In this document: positions 61,991-64,000 of the stretch, piece after piece
How positions within the stretch are numbered: position 1 is the first letter of the stretch
Layout of the letters: every line of letters begins with the position of its first letter
Source of the DNA: Clostridium sp. DL-VIII
GTDB taxonomy: Bacteria > Bacillota > Clostridia > Clostridiales > Clostridiaceae
Length of the DNA stretch: 64,000 nt
NCBI RefSeq assembly: GCF_000230835.1
Contig: NZ_CM001240.1
Location: 4,924,779-4,988,778 of the forward strand
Direction: 5' to 3'
Notes under the pieces: model-generated
Database searches by the model: none
The model's input: the letters and a program-made list of their open reading frames with translations, nothing else
What the model was told of the DNA's origin: nothing
Program-made: the position numbers and the translations under genes

Positions 61991-63058
61991 TTAAACTACA
62001 CCTTCAACATCATCTGAATCAAATCCTTTTCCAAAAATAATGGCTCCTACTGCAACAATCAAACTTCCAACTAATATACCCAAAACATATACCGGCCATT
62101 TTTCAACCAATAGCCATCCATATATACCTGATATAGGAATTGAATTTACTGCACCAAGTGAAACAGCTATTGCCGCACCTACAGCACATCCGACAACATT
62201 TACAGGTATCATTCTAATAGGATTTACCAATGTAAATGGAATTGCACCTTCCGATATTCCTACTAATCCCATTATGAACGACGCTTTTCCAGCTTCACTT
62301 AATTCATTTGAGAATTTCTTCCTTCTTATAAATGTTGCCAATCCATATCCTAGGGTAGGAATTATAATTGCAACTTGAGCCGCTGTATTAGCAATAAATA
62401 ATTTTTCTGAAATAAGTGCCATAGCAGTGACAACTGCTGCTTTGTTAATCGGACCGCCTAAATCAAATCCAACCATTCCTCCTACAACTAAAGCCAAAAC
62501 TAAAGAACTACTTCCAGTACTCATACCACTCATCCATTGAACTAAAGCGCTATTTAATGCTGAAAATGGTTGTCCTATAATATATTGCATTATCAAAACT
62601 GTAAACAATGTACCAAACACTGGCAATATAAATACCGGAATTATACTACTTGCACTTTCAGGTAACTTAATATTAGCTGCTAAAAATGATACTATATATC
62701 CTGCTACAAGCCCTGCCGCTAGTGCTCCTAAAAATCCTGTACCTAAATTATTTGCCAATACTCCTCCGACAAATCCTGCAACAAGCCCTGGCCTATCAGC
62801 AATTGAATATGCTATAAATCCGGCAAAAACCGGCAGCATCAATCCTAAAGCCAATCCTCCTAATCCATCTAATGTATTAAAAAAAGGTATAAGTCCTTGC
62901 GCTGTTTTATGTGAGGCATCCCATATATCAGTAACACCATATATCATCCCACCTACTCTAGCAATTCCCATTATTACTGCTCCTGCAATAGTGAACGGAA
63001 TCATATAAGATACACCTGTTAATACGTGTCTTTTAAGATTTGCTAAAAATTCTTTCAT
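61991..63058 (-). CDS. PTS fructose-family EIIC component
   Basis: 355 residues, ~9 helices of the Fru family: GVSYMIPFTIAGAVIMGIAR, then GGPINKAAV with the substrate-site segment and GISEGAIPF. Separate from EIIB and EIIA, unlike the fused MngA of enterics. Imports and phosphorylates a mannoside or related sugar. Confidence 0.9.
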   Translation of the reverse strand: MKEFLANLKRHVLTGVSYMIPFTIAGAVIMGIARVGGMIYGVTDIWDASHKTAQGLIPFFNTLDGLGGLALGLMLPVFAGFIAYSIADRPGLVAGFVGGVLANNLGTGFLGALAAGLVAGYIVSFLAANIKLPESASSIIPVFILPVFGTLFTVLIMQYIIGQPFSALNSALVQWMSGMSTGSSSLVLALVVGGMVGFDLGGPINKAAVVTAMALISEKLFIANTAAQVAIIIPTLGYGLATFIRRKKFSNELSEAGKASFIMGLVGISEGAIPFTLVNPIRMIPVNVVGCAVGAAIAVSLGAVNSIPISGIYGWLLVEKWPVYVLGILVGSLIVAVGAIIFGKGFDSDDVEGVV

Positions 63059-63078
63059 CTTTTATTCCACCTCTCATT

Positions 63079-63387
63079 TTATTTAATTAATGCTAAAGCA
63101 TCTTCTATAACTTTTACTCCATTTTTAATAGGTGCAGCAACAGGTATCTTATATATTGTTTTTCCTTCAAATCGTTCCTCTTCTCGTACCTTTTGCTCTA
63201 CTGCAAATATCACTACATCTGCTTCCTCAATTTCCTGCTTAGTCAATCTATTTTGTATTCCTAAAGCACCCTGCTTTTCAATTTTGACTATATGTCCTAA
63301 CTTTTCTCCTGATTTTGTTAAAGCTTTTGCTGCCATATTAGTATGCGCAACTCCTGTTGGGCATGATGTAACTCCCACAATCTTCAT
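63079..63387 (-). CDS. PTS fructose-family EIIB component
   Basis: 102 residues with the phosphocysteine in VTSCPTGVAHT at residue 8 and the MAAKAL helix typical of Fru-type IIB. Four bases after the EIIA stop; accepts phosphate from EIIA. Confidence 0.92.
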   Translation of the reverse strand: MKIVGVTSCPTGVAHTNMAAKALTKSGEKLGHIVKIEKQGALGIQNRLTKQEIEEADVVIFAVEQKVREEERFEGKTIYKIPVAAPIKNGVKVIEDALALIK

Positions 63388-63391
63388 AATA

Positions 63392-63862
63392 TTACTCCTC
63401 CACTTTCATTAAATTCTCTTGTAAAAATGTAACTAATTTATTTTTATCGTTTATATTAAACAATGTACGCTTAAAATCATCTTCCATTAGATTAGATGCT
63501 AGCTTTCCAAGAATCTCAAGATGCAATGTTCCTTCATACTTTTTTGGTATAGCTAGTCCTATGATAATATTAACAGGCTCCTCATCCAGCGAGTTCCAAT
63601 CTATTGCTTGATTTAATTTCAAACAAACTATTGTAGGCTTAATTACGCTTTCTACTTTGCAATGAGGGATAGCCAGTCCAAATCCAATTCCAGTTGTACA
63701 CTCATTTTCTCTATCGATATATCCTTTTAGTGTTTCCTTTTTATCCTCTATTCTATTGTCTTTAAATAAAATGTCTGTAATTTTTTCTAATACTTCTCCT
63801 TGTGTTTTTAAATTCAAATTAAATTCGACTGTGTTTATTGTTATCATTTCTGTTATATCCAT
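63392..63862 (-). CDS. PTS fructose/mannitol-family EIIA component
   Basis: 156 residues with the phosphohistidine in GFGLAIPHCK. GAGGTG lies before the ATG and overlaps the stop region of the upstream gene. Phosphorylated by HPr and passes the phosphate to EIIB. Confidence 0.92.
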   Translation of the reverse strand: MDITEMITINTVEFNLNLKTQGEVLEKITDILFKDNRIEDKKETLKGYIDRENECTTGIGFGLAIPHCKVESVIKPTIVCLKLNQAIDWNSLDEEPVNIIIGLAIPKKYEGTLHLEILGKLASNLMEDDFKRTLFNINDKNKLVTFLQENLMKVEE

Positions 63863-63866
63863 TTTT

Positions 63867-64000
63867 TCACCTCAATAGCTTAATAAAATCCTTATAGTTT
63901 TTTGCATTCATAAGTTTAGAAACACTTTCTTCATCACTTAATACAGAATATAAGTTTTCAAATATATTCTCAAATTCTATATATAGCTCTTTTTCTATAC
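63867..64000 (-). CDS. 3' end of an upstream gene, possibly a PTS-type regulator (partial)
   Basis: The last 43 codons before the window edge read ...YIEFENIFENLYSVLSDEES, then VSKLMNAKNYKDFIKLLR. The ending resembles the EIIA-like C-termini of BglG/MtlR-type PTS regulators (DEE..V.KL..AK...F). It stops four bases before EIIA and is co-transcribed with it. Too little sequence for a firm call. Confidence 0.4.
   Translation of the reverse strand, partial: IEKELYIEFENIFENLYSVLSDEESVSKLMNAKNYKDFIKLLR

Overview
The window reads as chromosomal DNA of a Clostridium sensu stricto (cluster I) species. It has very low GC, strong AGGAGG-type ribosome binding sites, clostridial spore and cell-wall genes, a T-box before proS, a c-di-AMP (ydaO-type) leader and an archaeal-type prolyl-tRNA synthetase. 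The saccharolytic solvent-producing clostridia are the best guess; the species cannot be fixed from sequence alone. I see no rRNA, tRNA or CRISPR array.

Region by region. 0-3.1 kb: a leftward thiS-thiG-thiH thiamine-thiazole operon, split by a dispersed palindromic repeat and headed by a near-consensus promoter whose transcript starts with a nested terminator-like hairpin. 3.2-9.3 kb: a CAP-domain secreted protein, an Hsp20-like protein with a QYGN-rich N-terminus facing a ClpP-fold (SDH) protease plus a 56-aa protein, a P-loop kinase, a methyltransferase and a small secreted protein. 9.4-13.1 kb: nhaA behind a structured attenuating leader, a truncated multicopper oxidase, and a Csp-like subtilisin. 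13.3-16.7 kb: a c-di-AMP riboswitch heading dapB-like/kamA/ablB, which should make the osmolyte N-epsilon-acetyl-beta-lysine. The operon abuts a decapitated NifX-like gene. 16.9-23.7 kb: DUF134 regulator, a C_GCAxxG_C_C protein, an Mrp ATPase, an MBL-fold hydrolase, and molybdate transport (modABC) divergent from modD. 23.7-30.2 kb: hemerythrin, a cytochrome-b5-like protein, and a sulfur/redox group (CoA-disulfide reductase-rhodanese, rhodanese, a Crp/Fnr protein lacking its HTH, TauE/SafE, polyferredoxin).

30.4-31.1 kb is a scar of lgt and amino-acid-permease fragments. 31.2-37.9 kb encodes a sugar-binding lipoprotein, a YesN/YesM two-component pair and a divergent SSS symporter, a likely three-component sugar sensor with its transporter. 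38.1-44.5 kb holds two LysR-controlled modules: a phosphonoacetate-hydrolase-like enzyme with a 2-hydroxyacid dehydrogenase, and a LysE exporter with a PLP aminotransferase. 44.9-48 kb has an HxlR/flavoprotein pair and several fused gene fragments (TVP38, GNAT, response regulator, histidine kinase). 48.2-52.3 kb: proS with T-box, and an AraC/SDR pair. 52.5-54.4 kb: a group II intron with a broken maturase, inserted just behind a WsfD-like membrane protein gene. 56.3-58.5 kb: an HxlR/nitroreductase pair and a seven-helix protein resembling transmembrane terpene cyclases. 58.7-64 kb: a leftward PTS (EIIA-EIIB-EIIC)-YczE-GH38 operon that looks like mannosylglycerate or mannoside uptake and cleavage.

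Two themes stand out. Many transporter or biosynthesis genes sit behind RNA-level control (thiS, nhaA, dapB-kamA-ablB, modA, proS). The window also carries an unusual number of gene fragments joined by deletions, showing active genome erosion and rearrangement.
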